Below are positions 15,471 to 24,283 of a stretch of 49,655 nt of DNA, one piece after another. The translations under genes were made by a program, and so were the position numbers. The stretch's first letter is position 1, and each line of letters begins with the position of its first letter. The notes below the pieces were generated by a model. That model made no database searches. It saw nothing but the letters and a program-made list of their open reading frames with translations, and was not told the origin of the DNA. Location: assembly GCA_964497245.1 (NCBI GenBank), contig CAZCCC010000004.1, positions 1 through 49,655 of the forward strand. Reading direction: 5' to 3'. Source of the stretch: CAZCCC01 sp964497245 (GTDB taxonomy: Bacteria; Patescibacteriota; Patescibacteriia; Buchananbacterales; UBA6539).

Positions 15471-16619
15471 ATGAAATTAAAAAGGCAATTCAAAATAAAT
15501 TTAATACTGATATTTATTTTAATCTTTTTAATTCCAGTTGGGATCTTATATATTTTTAATAATTGGCGGAAAAATGTTAAATATTTTTCCGAAAAATCTT
15601 TATTGATTGCCAAAATCTCCGCAGCAGGAATAGATGGTGAAATGATAAAAATGCTAAAAGCACTTCCTGAGGATGAAAGGACAATTGCTTATGAAAGTAT
15701 AAAGAAAAGACTAGAATCTTATCTTAAAGCAGATAAAAATTTACGTTTTGTCTATCTCTATACAAAAAAAGGTGATGATTTATATTTTATGGTTGATTCG
15801 GAGCCGGCTAGTTCAGCTGATTATTCACCACCGGGGCAAGAATATTTTGAAGCAGCAGATTATTATAAAAAACCTTTTTTAAACAAAGAACCAATAATTA
15901 TTGGACCTGTAAAAGATCGATGGGGAAATTGGATGAGTGTTTTAGTCCCAATAATTAATAAAGAAACCAGAGAAGTCTTTGCAGTTTTAGCAATGGATTA
16001 TCCCGCAGAAAAATGGAATACTCAAGCAATTAATTCTACAATAGCATTAGCATTAGATTTTTTGGTAATTTATGTATTAGTTTTTATAATTTTTATTTTT
16101 TTTATAATCCTTATTAATAAGGACAGAAAATTCATTTCATTAGTGGAAAATATTCCGGGAGCAGTATATCGCTGTAAGATAGATAAAAATTGGACAATGG
16201 TTTATATTAGTGATCAAATATTTAATATTTCTGGATTTCCGATTTCTGATTTTATTAATAATTCCGTTCGTTCTTATGCGAGCATTATTCATTTCGAAGA
16301 TATTAAAATAGTTGGAGAAAAAATTAATGAAGGTATTGTATTGAAAAAAGATTTTGTTATTGAGTATCGCTTAGTTTCTGCTAATAAAAAAATAATTTGG
16401 GTCAAGGAAAAGGGTAGAGCAATTTATAATAAGAGTGGAAAAGCTATTTATTTAGATGGAGTAATTTTTGATATTTCAAAAGAAAAAGAAATTATTTCCA
16501 AATTGAAATTTGAAGAGGAAAAATCAAAAAAAATTAATAGATATATGGTTAACCGAGAATTAAAGATGATTGAATTAAAAAAGAAAATAAGATTATTAGA
16601 GAAAAAAGATGAGAATTAA
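15471..16619 (+). CDS. Membrane sensor: Cache-like and PAS, no kinase
   Basis: This 382-residue protein has a transmembrane helix at residues 9-26 and an extracytoplasmic sensor region (about 30-190) with a dCache/PAS-like pattern (FVYLYTKKGDDLYFMVDS; WGNWMSVLVPI). A second helix follows (about 191-216), then a cytoplasmic PAS domain (about 222-350: SLVENIPGAVYRCKIDKNW...). It ends in a coiled coil containing NRYMVNRELKMIELKKKI. There is no histidine kinase core. Its last 11 nt overlap the start of the complete histidine kinase, so the two are translationally coupled and likely act together. Confidence 0.8.
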   Translation: MKLKRQFKINLILIFILIFLIPVGILYIFNNWRKNVKYFSEKSLLIAKISAAGIDGEMIKMLKALPEDERTIAYESIKKRLESYLKADKNLRFVYLYTKKGDDLYFMVDSEPASSADYSPPGQEYFEAADYYKKPFLNKEPIIIGPVKDRWGNWMSVLVPIINKETREVFAVLAMDYPAEKWNTQAINSTIALALDFLVIYVLVFIIFIFFIILINKDRKFISLVENIPGAVYRCKIDKNWTMVYISDQIFNISGFPISDFINNSVRSYASIIHFEDIKIVGEKINEGIVLKKDFVIEYRLVSANKKIIWVKEKGRAIYNKSGKAIYLDGVIFDISKEKEIISKLKFEEEKSKKINRYMVNRELKMIELKKKIRLLEKKDEN

Positions 16620-18945
16620 GTATAAAATTAGTTTAATATTTTTAATCCAGTTTGTTTTTTTTCTGATTTTTATTATTTTATTTTTAAGCTGGTTTACTTT
16701 TAGGCAATTAAGGCAGGAAATTATTAGTAATTTAGAAGATATGGCAGATTCTCGGGCAAACCATATTGAAACTTATTTAAAAAGTAATATTGAAAGACTT
16801 CAATTAATTACCAGTAGAACTAAATTAAGAAGCACAATATATAGTTATAATCAAAATCCAAATAATGAAGATAGAAAAACTATTTTGGACATTATCATTG
16901 ATTCAGCTTCTCCAATTAAAGATTTTGAAAGGGTTTGTGTTGTTGGTTTAGATGGGGAAGTGATAGCTTCAACTAATCAAAGCTTTATTGGTAGAAATGT
17001 TTTTGGCAAGAATTTTTTTGTTCAAGGGATGCAAAATGAATCAGTAAATTTTATTAAAGAAGATGAAATATATAAAATTTTTGTTTCCGGACCTTTTATT
17101 TTTGAAGATGAAATAATTGGAGTTAGCTTAACGGTTGTTTCTTTTGATAAATTATCAGATATTGTTCAGTCAAAAATTGGACTTGGTAAAACTGGGGAAG
17201 TTGTTGTTGCTTTTCTTGATGAAAATGGCAACCGTCAATATCCAGTTGCAAGGCGTTTTGAACATGAAGCTGTAATTTTTGATACTGAAAATATTGATGT
17301 CGCCTTTACGACGAAAGAAGCGTTTTTTAAAGATGAAAATATTTTTTTAAAAACTTATGATTATAGAAATAAAGAAGTTGTTGCAGTTTCTAAATATATT
17401 GATATTGCTGATCTTGCTTTAATTGCAAAAATGGATAAATCAGAAATAGAAAGTAAAATATTTTATTTAATTTTAATTTTTTCTTTAATCTCTACAATTT
17501 TTATAATCTTTTATTATTTTTTTACCATTTTATTTTCCAGTTTTATTTCCAAATCAATTGAAAAATTGCATCATGGGACAGAAATTATTGAAAAAGGAAA
17601 TTTAGACTATAAAGTTGGGATTAATTCAAATGATGAAATTGGTCAGCTTTCTCGGTCTTTTGATAAAATGACAGAAACAATTAAAAAATCTCAGGCTGAA
17701 ATTGATTTTAAAGTGGCTGAACAAACCAAGGAAATTATTGAAAAACAAAAATATTTAGAAGATCAACAAAAAGCAGTTTTAAATATTTTAGAAGATATTG
17801 AAGAAGAAAAAGAAAATGTTAAAAAAGAAAAAGATAAAATTAATACAATTTTACAAAGCATTGGTGATGGGGTGTTTGTTGTTGATAATAATTTAAAAAT
17901 TACAATTTTTAATCCAGTAGCCTCAGAGATTAGTGGTTATAGCATTAAAGAGGCTTTAGGTAAAAGATATGATCAAGTTTTAAATTTTATTTTTGAAAAA
18001 GACGAAAAAATTAACGATCAATTTATCAAAGAAGCAATTAGAACCGGTCAGATAAAAGATATGGCTAACCATACTTTGTTAATAAGGAAAGACAAAACAA
18101 AGGTTGCAGTGGCTGATTCCGCTGCCCCGCTAAAAGATAATAAGGGTAAAATTATTGGCTGTGTTGTGGTTTTTCGTGATGTGACAAAAGAGCGGGAAAT
18201 TGATAAAATGAAGACAGAGTTTGTTTCTTTGGCTAGTCACCAATTAAGGACGCCATTGTCGGCAATTAAGTGGTTTTTGGAAATGGTAATTAACGGTGAT
18301 GCTGGAAAAATTAATAAAGAACAAAAAGAATATTTACAGCAGGCTTTTGAAAGCAATGAGCGGATGGTAAAATTAGTTAATGATTTGCTGAATGTTTCGC
18401 GCTTGGAGATGGGTCGTTTAGCGGTTGCGCCAGTGCCAACTGATTTAGTTAAACTTTGCCAAGATTTAATTGGCGAACTTACTCCTTTATTAAAAGCTCA
18501 TAATTTAAAATTTAAATTTATCAAACCAGCAAAATTGCAGTCAATTAATATAGACCAAAAATTAATTGGTCAGGTGATTGCCAATTTTCTTTCAAATGCG
18601 ATAAAATATACTCATGGCGGAGGCGATGTTGAACTAAAAATTGAAACCAATAATAAAAATATTAAAGTTTCGGTTAAAGATAGCGGAATTGGTATTCCTC
18701 AAAATCAACAAGCTAAAATTTTTGAAAAATTTTTTAGAGCCGATAATGTTGCCACTACTGATACTGAAGGAACAGGTTTAGGACTTTATGTTGCCAAAAA
18801 AGTTATGGAAGTTTCTGGAGGACAAATTGGTTTTAATTCAATTGAAAATAAAGGCACAACTTTTTGGTTTATCTTGCCTTTTAGCGGAAGTAAAAAAATT
18901 TCCGGTGAAAAGAGTTTAGAAGATTCTTTTAATCTTAAAAAATAA
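16609..18945 (+). CDS. Membrane sensor histidine kinase (Cache-HAMP-PAS-HisKA)
   Basis: A 778-residue kinase. Transmembrane helix at about 9-30; extracytoplasmic dCache-like domain (about 35-285); second helix (about 285-312); HAMP (about 312-365) and coiled coil. A PAS domain follows (about 408-525: ILQSIGDGVFVVDNN). HisKA has the phospho-acceptor His544 in SLASHQLRTPLSAIKW. HATPase_c has N box NFLSNAIKYT, G1 DSGIGIP, F box FEKFFRAD and G2 GTGLGLYV. All catalytic motifs are intact. Two REC-only proteins follow within 20 nt and are the likely phosphoryl acceptors. It has no receiver domain of its own. Confidence 0.92.
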   Translation: MRIKYKISLIFLIQFVFFLIFIILFLSWFTFRQLRQEIISNLEDMADSRANHIETYLKSNIERLQLITSRTKLRSTIYSYNQNPNNEDRKTILDIIIDSASPIKDFERVCVVGLDGEVIASTNQSFIGRNVFGKNFFVQGMQNESVNFIKEDEIYKIFVSGPFIFEDEIIGVSLTVVSFDKLSDIVQSKIGLGKTGEVVVAFLDENGNRQYPVARRFEHEAVIFDTENIDVAFTTKEAFFKDENIFLKTYDYRNKEVVAVSKYIDIADLALIAKMDKSEIESKIFYLILIFSLISTIFIIFYYFFTILFSSFISKSIEKLHHGTEIIEKGNLDYKVGINSNDEIGQLSRSFDKMTETIKKSQAEIDFKVAEQTKEIIEKQKYLEDQQKAVLNILEDIEEEKENVKKEKDKINTILQSIGDGVFVVDNNLKITIFNPVASEISGYSIKEALGKRYDQVLNFIFEKDEKINDQFIKEAIRTGQIKDMANHTLLIRKDKTKVAVADSAAPLKDNKGKIIGCVVVFRDVTKEREIDKMKTEFVSLASHQLRTPLSAIKWFLEMVINGDAGKINKEQKEYLQQAFESNERMVKLVNDLLNVSRLEMGRLAVAPVPTDLVKLCQDLIGELTPLLKAHNLKFKFIKPAKLQSINIDQKLIGQVIANFLSNAIKYTHGGGDVELKIETNNKNIKVSVKDSGIGIPQNQQAKIFEKFFRADNVATTDTEGTGLGLYVAKKVMEVSGGQIGFNSIENKGTTFWFILPFSGSKKISGEKSLEDSFNLKK

Positions 18946-18951
18946 GAATTT

Positions 18952-19317
18952 ATGTCTAAGATTTTAGTTGTTGAAGATGAAAAAAAATTAGCAGAAGCGT
19001 TAGGGGATAAGCTGAAAAAAGTTGGCTTTGATGTTTTTTTGGCCTACAATGGAAAAGAAGGATTAAGAAATATAAAATCTAAAAAACCAGATTTGATTTT
19101 ACTTGATATAATTATGCCAGTGATGGATGGTATTACCATGTTAAAAGAAATGCGTAAAGTTGATAAAAAAACTCCAGTAATTATTTTGAGTAATCTTTCC
19201 GGCGATGATAAGTTAAGTGAAGCATTGGTTTCGGGCAGCTATGATTATTTAATAAAGACCGATTATTCTTTAGAGGAAGTGGTTAAAAAAATAAAAAAAG
19301 TTTTGAATATTAAATAA
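18952..19317 (+). CDS. Single-domain response regulator
   Basis: This 121-residue protein consists only of a receiver domain. Phospho-acceptor Asp52 (LLDIIMP), acidic pair Glu8-Asp9, switch Ser80 (ILSNL) and Lys102 are all present. There is no DNA-binding or enzymatic output, so signalling must be through protein-protein contact or a phosphorelay. It begins 6 nt after the kinase gene and is probably its direct partner. Confidence 0.9.
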   Translation: MSKILVVEDEKKLAEALGDKLKKVGFDVFLAYNGKEGLRNIKSKKPDLILLDIIMPVMDGITMLKEMRKVDKKTPVIILSNLSGDDKLSEALVSGSYDYLIKTDYSLEEVVKKIKKVLNIK

Positions 19318-19331
19318 TAAATTATTTAAGT

Positions 19332-19700
19332 ATGATAAAAGTATTAGTTGCCGAAGATGACCGATTTTTAATTAAGGCTTATGCAGCCAAATTAAAAAAA
19401 GAAGGTTTTGATGTATTATTGGCAGTTAATGGTGAAGAGGCGGTTGAAAAGGCAAAAAAAGAAAAACCAGATGTAATTTTATTAGATTTGGTTATGCCAA
19501 AAAAAGATGGTTTTGATGCCTTGGCAGATATTAAAAGCGATCCATCTTTAAAAAATATTCCAGTTGTTATTCTGTCTAATCTTGGACAAGAAGAAGATAT
19601 TAAAAGAGGGAAAGATTTAGGCGCAGCTGGTTATTTGGTAAAATCAAATATTGCAATTGCCGATGTGGTAAAAAAGATAAAAGAGGTTTTGGGTAAGTAA
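19332..19700 (+). CDS. Second single-domain response regulator
   Basis: This 122-residue receiver-only protein has Asp52 (LLDLVMP), acidic Glu8-Asp9-Asp10, Ser82 (ILSNL) and Lys104. It is clearly homologous to the preceding regulator, most likely a tandem duplication. Differences in the alpha4-beta5 face (GQEEDIKRGKDLGAAG against SGDDKLSEALVSG) suggest different partners. It is the last gene of the sensory operon; a symmetric terminator follows at 19712. Confidence 0.9.
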   Translation: MIKVLVAEDDRFLIKAYAAKLKKEGFDVLLAVNGEEAVEKAKKEKPDVILLDLVMPKKDGFDALADIKSDPSLKNIPVVILSNLGQEEDIKRGKDLGAAGYLVKSNIAIADVVKKIKEVLGK

Positions 19701-19711
19701 TAAGTTGAAAT

Positions 19712-19747
19712 ACATTAAAAAAAACGGGTGGCCCCTTTTTTTAATGT
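19712..19747. terminator. Bidirectional terminator between convergent genes
   Basis: ACATTAAAAAAA and TTTTTTTAATGT flank a GC-rich tip (CGGGTGGCCCC). Runs of A and T on both sides allow termination of the sensory operon from the left and, less directly, of the minus-strand peptidase gene from the right. A second small stem, TTGGGG-TTAAAA-CCCCAA, sits at 19780-19797. Confidence 0.65.
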
Positions 19748-19840
19748 CTAAATGTTTTTAGTAGGTGACTGTAGAACAGTTGGGGTTAAAACCCCAATAC
19801 TCGAATAGGGAAAGTAATCGAACCGACGGGTTATTTTAGA

Positions 19841-19937
19841 AGAGGAGTAAAGGCGCCTTTGGCGGAGTGAAAAATCGAGGATTCCGTCTTATATATCTTA
19901 ATTAAGGTGCGGCACTCCGCGGTTAATACCCTTTATT
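19841..19937 (+). repeat. Dispersed repeat copy 4
   Basis: From CGCCTTTGGCGGAGTGAAAA (19854) to GGTTAATACCCTTTATT (19921-19937) it matches 41050-41134 nearly base for base. The inner arms GCGGAGTG (19862) and CACTCCGC (19913) are inverted repeats, so the element can fold into a stem-loop of about 60 nt. Its right end touches the 3' end of the M23 peptidase gene. Confidence 0.7.
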
Positions 19938-21303
19938 TAATATAATTAAGCGGATTTTGTCTTGATCCTCCGATTCTTACTTCAAAATGGAGATGAGGTC
20001 CAGTAGATCTTCCGGTTGAACCCATTAGACCGATTGTAGAGCCTTTTGTTATATTTTCGCCGACAGAAACGTGAATCTTATTTAAATGGGCGTAGAGAGT
20101 TTGTTTTCCTCCGCCATGGTCAATTATAATAACGTTTCCATAACCTCCGTTATAACCGATTTCCGCCCGGTTTACAATTCCTGAATCAGCGGCATAGATA
20201 GGCGCATTGTTTCCGCAAGCGATGTCTAATCCCGAATGACGCCAGCCGAAATATTGGCTGATTGTCCGGCAGCTTGTCGGCCAAAGCATTTGTCCGGTAG
20301 CAGTTATTATAGGCGCCGGCGCCGGTGAAGCAGTCGGCTGGACAAGAGTTCTGAATGTATAGGCCGGCGCCGGCGCTGGTTGAATTTTTCTTCCGCCCGG
20401 AATCATTAAAGATTCACCGATTTTTATGTCGTCAGCCGATGTGAGTTTATTATGTTCAATTATTTTTTCCACCTCTACTTTATAGGTGTTGGCGATTTTT
20501 GCCAAGGTGTCACCTTTTACTACTTTATGTTGAATCCCGGAGGTAGGAAGGATTTTTAATGTATCACCTGGCCTGATTAAATTATAAGCGGTAAGATTAT
20601 TTTCCCATAAAATTGTATTTGTTGTAATGCCAAATTTTTCAGCTATTTCAGATATAGTGTCTCCTCTTTGAACTTTATAATAGACGATTTTATCCCTTTG
20701 TCTCATTTCTTCCTCAATTGGCGACATTGTCCTGCCGACTACAGCACTCCCTCCAGCAGTGGTCGGGGGTGATATTTCTTCACCTTCACTTGGCTGTGGC
20801 TGACTGGAAATTCCCGCTTCACCGATATAACGGGTAATTTTTGAGCCGCGCGTAATCGGTCCTTCTTCTTTAATGGATCCCAAATCCTCAGTAATAACCA
20901 GCTGCCCGATTATGCTTTTACTTTCAAGTTCATCGCGGCGGTTTTCATAAGCATTAAGATTTGAAGAAACAGTAAAAATTGATACAATAATTATTATAAT
21001 ATGGGTCAGATAGCGCCTAGAAAAAGGGTGAATCAAATGATTTCTGATATAGCGCGGAGCATAAAATTTGTTTACTGATTTTTTTATTGAAAGATATACT
21101 TTGTAGTTTGGTAAAACTATAATCCATAACAAAAAACGCCCGGTCATTCCCAGGGGCGTTATAGTTTTTTTGCTGATTTTCGAAATGCTATCTTTTAGAT
21201 ACAGCAGGCCCCGAAAAAAGCCGATAAAAATTTTTGTTAGAATTATTTTTGCCTTTATTTTTATATATGTTGATTTATTTTTTAACATCAATAATAATAA
21301 CAT
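19933..21303 (-). CDS. Membrane-anchored LysM/M23 peptidoglycan endopeptidase
   Basis: This 456-residue protein has an N-terminal cytoplasmic region of about 95 residues and a transmembrane helix near residues 100-118. Two LysM domains follow (about 205-250: YYKVQRGDTISEIAEKFGI; about 257-300: HKVVKGDTLAKIANTY), then a Pro/Ala linker and a C-terminal M23 domain. Zinc ligands are visible as H-S-G-L-D and H-L-H-F-E. It should bind and cut peptide cross-links in the wall, for growth, division or host-cell contact. It is divergent from rmuC. The start could lie a few codons downstream. Confidence 0.88.
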   Translation of the reverse strand: MLLLLMLKNKSTYIKIKAKIILTKIFIGFFRGLLYLKDSISKISKKTITPLGMTGRFLLWIIVLPNYKVYLSIKKSVNKFYAPRYIRNHLIHPFSRRYLTHIIIIIVSIFTVSSNLNAYENRRDELESKSIIGQLVITEDLGSIKEEGPITRGSKITRYIGEAGISSQPQPSEGEEISPPTTAGGSAVVGRTMSPIEEEMRQRDKIVYYKVQRGDTISEIAEKFGITTNTILWENNLTAYNLIRPGDTLKILPTSGIQHKVVKGDTLAKIANTYKVEVEKIIEHNKLTSADDIKIGESLMIPGGRKIQPAPAPAYTFRTLVQPTASPAPAPIITATGQMLWPTSCRTISQYFGWRHSGLDIACGNNAPIYAADSGIVNRAEIGYNGGYGNVIIIDHGGGKQTLYAHLNKIHVSVGENITKGSTIGLMGSTGRSTGPHLHFEVRIGGSRQNPLNYIK

Positions 21304-21376
21304 TTTAAGGTGTCTATGTCAATTGATTTAATTAGTAGAATGTGATAAATTATAGTTAATAATTTCTTCTAAAATT

Positions 21377-22462
21377 ATGGTAAATTATTTATTAATTTTA
21401 CTTTTAGCTATCGTTGTTGCTGGATTTGCCGTCATCATTTTTTTATTTAGTAAAAGGAGCAAATCTTTAGAGGAAAGACCAAAAGAGGATCAGGCATTTC
21501 TCATGCTTCAGGAAAGAATCAAAGAACTTAACCAGACTATGGATGCCAGCCTTAAAGGGCTTAATCAAACTGTTGATTATAAATTAGCCGAATCAACAAG
21601 ACAAATGCAAACGCAGTTTTCTCAAAGTCTAAGTGTTATGCAGGGCGTAACCGAAAAGGTGACCCAATTACATGAGACCAATAAGCAGGTAATGGGATTC
21701 TCTGAGCAGTTAAAGAATTTAGAAAAAGTTTTGACTTCCCAAAAAAAAAGAGGCAATTTAGGTGAAGCAGGACTGCAATTGGTTTTGGAAAATATTTTAC
21801 CGCCTACCGCCTTTAAATTGCAATATCATTTTGCCGATGGTGACATCGTGGATGCGGCCATTTTTACCAAAGACGGAATAATTCCAGTTGATGCTAAATT
21901 TTCTTACGAAAATTATCAGCGTATTGTTAATGAAAGCAATGAAGAAAAAAGAAAATTACTGGAAAAAGATTTTCGGAATGATTTGAAAAAACGAATTGAT
22001 GAGACCAGTAAATATATCAAGCCAAGCCAGGGCACATTAGATTTTGCTTTTATGTTCATTCCCGCCGAAGGAATATATTATGATTTATTAGTCAATGATG
22101 TTGGAGCCGTTAAAGTAGATACGGCCGGTTTGATTGATTATGCATTTAAAAAGAAAAAAGTGATTATTGTTTCACCTACGACTTTTGCCGCTTATTTGCA
22201 GACTGTTTTGCAGGGATTAAGGGCTTTGAAAATTGAAGAGCAGACAAAAGAGATTATTAAAAGAGTTGAGCTTTTACGCAAGCACATTATTGCTTATGAT
22301 GAGTATTTTAAGAAATTAGGCAATAATTTGGGTACGACTGTTAATTCATATAATACTGCTTATGCTGAACTCAAGAAGATTGATAAAGACGTGGTAAAAA
22401 TTACCGGCAGCAATAGTAGTATTGATACCTTATGGCTGGACAAGCCCAAAGCCGAAGAATAA
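21377..22462 (+). CDS. rmuC: RmuC-family DNA recombination protein
   Basis: A 361-residue RmuC homologue. It has an N-terminal membrane helix (residues 3-25), a coiled coil (about 35-120) and a nuclease-like domain with KKRGNLGEAGLQLVLENIL and DAAIFTKDGIIPVDAKFSYENY. The latter has the spaced D...D-A-K pattern of a restriction-endonuclease-like fold. RmuC limits inversions at short inverted repeats in E. coli. The length is at the shorter end for the family. It is divergent from the M23 gene and monocistronic. Confidence 0.88.
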   Translation: MVNYLLILLLAIVVAGFAVIIFLFSKRSKSLEERPKEDQAFLMLQERIKELNQTMDASLKGLNQTVDYKLAESTRQMQTQFSQSLSVMQGVTEKVTQLHETNKQVMGFSEQLKNLEKVLTSQKKRGNLGEAGLQLVLENILPPTAFKLQYHFADGDIVDAAIFTKDGIIPVDAKFSYENYQRIVNESNEEKRKLLEKDFRNDLKKRIDETSKYIKPSQGTLDFAFMFIPAEGIYYDLLVNDVGAVKVDTAGLIDYAFKKKKVIIVSPTTFAAYLQTVLQGLRALKIEEQTKEIIKRVELLRKHIIAYDEYFKKLGNNLGTTVNSYNTAYAELKKIDKDVVKITGSNSSIDTLWLDKPKAEE

Positions 22463-22632
22463 TTTTTATAAATTACTAATATCTAATTTCTAGCGCCTAG
22501 TAAAATTTCAAATGACTAATCTTTGATGTCAGATATTGGTTTTAGACATTATTTGTTTGGCATCAATTAGAAATTAGTCTGTCTGGCGGGGTCAAGTGGC
22601 AGGCAGAAATTTAGAAATTAGAAATTTCAATT
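22463..22632. repeat. AT-rich inverted repeats with GC-rich insert
   Basis: CTAATTTCTAG (22490) on the left and TTAGAAATTAG (22567) plus AGAAATTTAGAAATTAGAAA (22604) on the right are inverted relatives of each other. Between them is CTGTCTGGCGGGGTCAAGTGGCAGGCAG (split here as CTGTCTGGCGGGG and GGCAGGCAG), which resembles the hairpin arms inside the repeat at 14897-14951. A further stem, TGATGTC and GGCATCA, lies at 22524-22565. This looks like remains of small mobile or repetitive elements. Confidence 0.45.
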
Positions 22633-23655
22633 ATGCCTAATCAAGAAAAATTTAACGAGCTTGAACAAGCCATTATTAAAACTTTGGCTTTTTTTAATAT
22701 TTTTGATTATCCATTAACTCTGGTTGAAATCCATAAATGGCTTTACTGCCAAAATAAAGAAAAGGAAACTATGTTGTTAAATGAATCTTCAGAGCAAGAT
22801 TCGATTCGTCTAAATAAAAAGTATTCTTTATCTAAAATTTATGAAGAGTTGGAGAATATTGTTTTGAAAGGTGATATTTCAAGCAAAAATGGCTTTTATT
22901 TTCTGCCTGACAGAGCAGATATTATTAGAACCCGCCTTTATCGCTACCAGCTTGCTGAAAAAAAATTCAAAATTGCCCTAAGGGCAACAAGGCTGTTTAA
23001 GCGGCTTGCTCCTGTAAAAATGGTTTCTGTGTGCAATAATGTCGGTTATAATAATGGTACAGAAAAAAGTGATATAGATCTTTTTATTATTGTTAAAAAA
23101 AACCGTCTTTGGCTTTCAAGATTTTTAGTTACTATTATTACAACTCTGCTAGGTGTCAGAAGGCATGATCAAAAATTTATTGACCGGATTTGTTTAAGCT
23201 TTTATATAGCCGAAGACCAACTTGATTTAAGCAATATTTCTTTAAAGCCCGATGACATCTATTTAGTTTTTTGGCTGGCTACTTTGGCTACTATTTATGA
23301 TGATGGGATTTATCAAAGTTTTTTTGAAGCTAATAAATGGATTTTTAATTATTTACCAAACCATTATCCGACACTGTTAAATGGCAGGCGATGTGAAAAT
23401 TGCACAGGCTTTTTTTCTTCATCCAGAAAATATAATAATTTTGTTTTTAAGTGGATTGGAGATATAATGGAAAAAATTGCAAGGTTGGTTCAGGTAAGAA
23501 AAGTGAGAAAATATTTTGGTCAATCACCGACAGATTTGGGTTCTAATGTTGTAATTTCCCGCTCAATGTTTAAATTTCATAAAACTGACAGGCGAGAATT
23601 TTATCGTCAAGAATGGGAGAAAAAAATTAAAGAATTAAATATTAAGTATGTTTAA
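22633..23655 (+). CDS. Winged-helix and nucleotidyltransferase-like protein
   Basis: This 340-residue protein has an N-terminal winged-helix-like region (about 8-95: LEQAIIKTLAFFNIFDYPLTLVEI and a long wing). A Pol-beta-type nucleotidyltransferase core follows (about 120-210), with the motif GTEKSDIDLFIIV around residues 146-158 supplying the paired acidic residues. The C-terminus is helical. Proteins of this build are common in Patescibacteria; their substrate is unknown. Its end overlaps the following membrane-protein gene by 8 nt, and the third gene is an O-antigen ligase, so a polysaccharide-related role is possible but unproven. Confidence 0.65.
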   Translation: MPNQEKFNELEQAIIKTLAFFNIFDYPLTLVEIHKWLYCQNKEKETMLLNESSEQDSIRLNKKYSLSKIYEELENIVLKGDISSKNGFYFLPDRADIIRTRLYRYQLAEKKFKIALRATRLFKRLAPVKMVSVCNNVGYNNGTEKSDIDLFIIVKKNRLWLSRFLVTIITTLLGVRRHDQKFIDRICLSFYIAEDQLDLSNISLKPDDIYLVFWLATLATIYDDGIYQSFFEANKWIFNYLPNHYPTLLNGRRCENCTGFFSSSRKYNNFVFKWIGDIMEKIARLVQVRKVRKYFGQSPTDLGSNVVISRSMFKFHKTDRREFYRQEWEKKIKELNIKYV

Positions 23656-24283
23656 AAAATTTTTTGAAGACAAAAATAATTTAATTTTGACCTTCACTAT
23701 TATTTATCTGTCTATTTTTACTGCAAGTGCCATACTGGGAGAAAATTTTGAATTTTTATATTACACGGTTTTGATGGTCTTTCTTATTTTTCTAGTACTT
23801 CATGTCAACAAATTTTTACATCTGTCTTTTTTTATAGTTTTTAATCTTTCAATTTTGGGATTTTTGCATCTTTTTGCCGGAAATTTTTATATAGATGATT
23901 TAAGGCTTTATGATTTTTACTTAATACCCGGAATTTTTCGTTATGATAATTTTATTCATACATATGGAACTTTTATTGGGACACTGGCTCTCTACAGTTT
24001 GTTAGTTGATTTTATTGGCAGGAAAATACAGAGAAATTATTGGGTTTTTTCATTAATTTTGATTTTAATGGGAATGGGTTTGGGAGTAATTGTTGAATTA
24101 GTTGAATTGGGAGCGGTTTTATTTTTGGATGCAAGCGAACAAGTTGGAGATTACTATAACAATGCTTTTGATCTGTTTTTTAATACTATTGGAGCAATTT
24201 TAGCGGCAGTGATAATTTATTTTTATCGGGAAAATCCGCGATATATGAAAAAAATAAATGAAAGGTTTAGAAAAGACAATTGA
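23648..24283 (+). CDS. DUF2238/YjdF-like membrane protein
   Basis: This 211-residue protein has about six transmembrane helices. The central YDNFIHTYGTFIG and the later GLGVIVELVELG...DYYNNAFDLFFNTIGAI resemble the conserved polar positions of DUF2238 (YjdF) proteins (Y-D-x-x-x-H, E-x-x-E, D-x-x-x-N-x-x-G). The function of that family is unknown. It overlaps both neighbours (8 nt upstream, 26 nt downstream), so the three genes form one tightly coupled operon. Confidence 0.6.
   Translation: MFKKFFEDKNNLILTFTIIYLSIFTASAILGENFEFLYYTVLMVFLIFLVLHVNKFLHLSFFIVFNLSILGFLHLFAGNFYIDDLRLYDFYLIPGIFRYDNFIHTYGTFIGTLALYSLLVDFIGRKIQRNYWVFSLILILMGMGLGVIVELVELGAVLFLDASEQVGDYYNNAFDLFFNTIGAILAAVIIYFYRENPRYMKKINERFRKDN

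Noticed and set aside
19760..19835. Possible tRNA or structured RNA (TCGAA and GGTTCGATT-like stretches)
   Set aside because: No acceptor stem or cloverleaf can be drawn on either strand; only the TTGGGG/CCCCAA stem is convincing.
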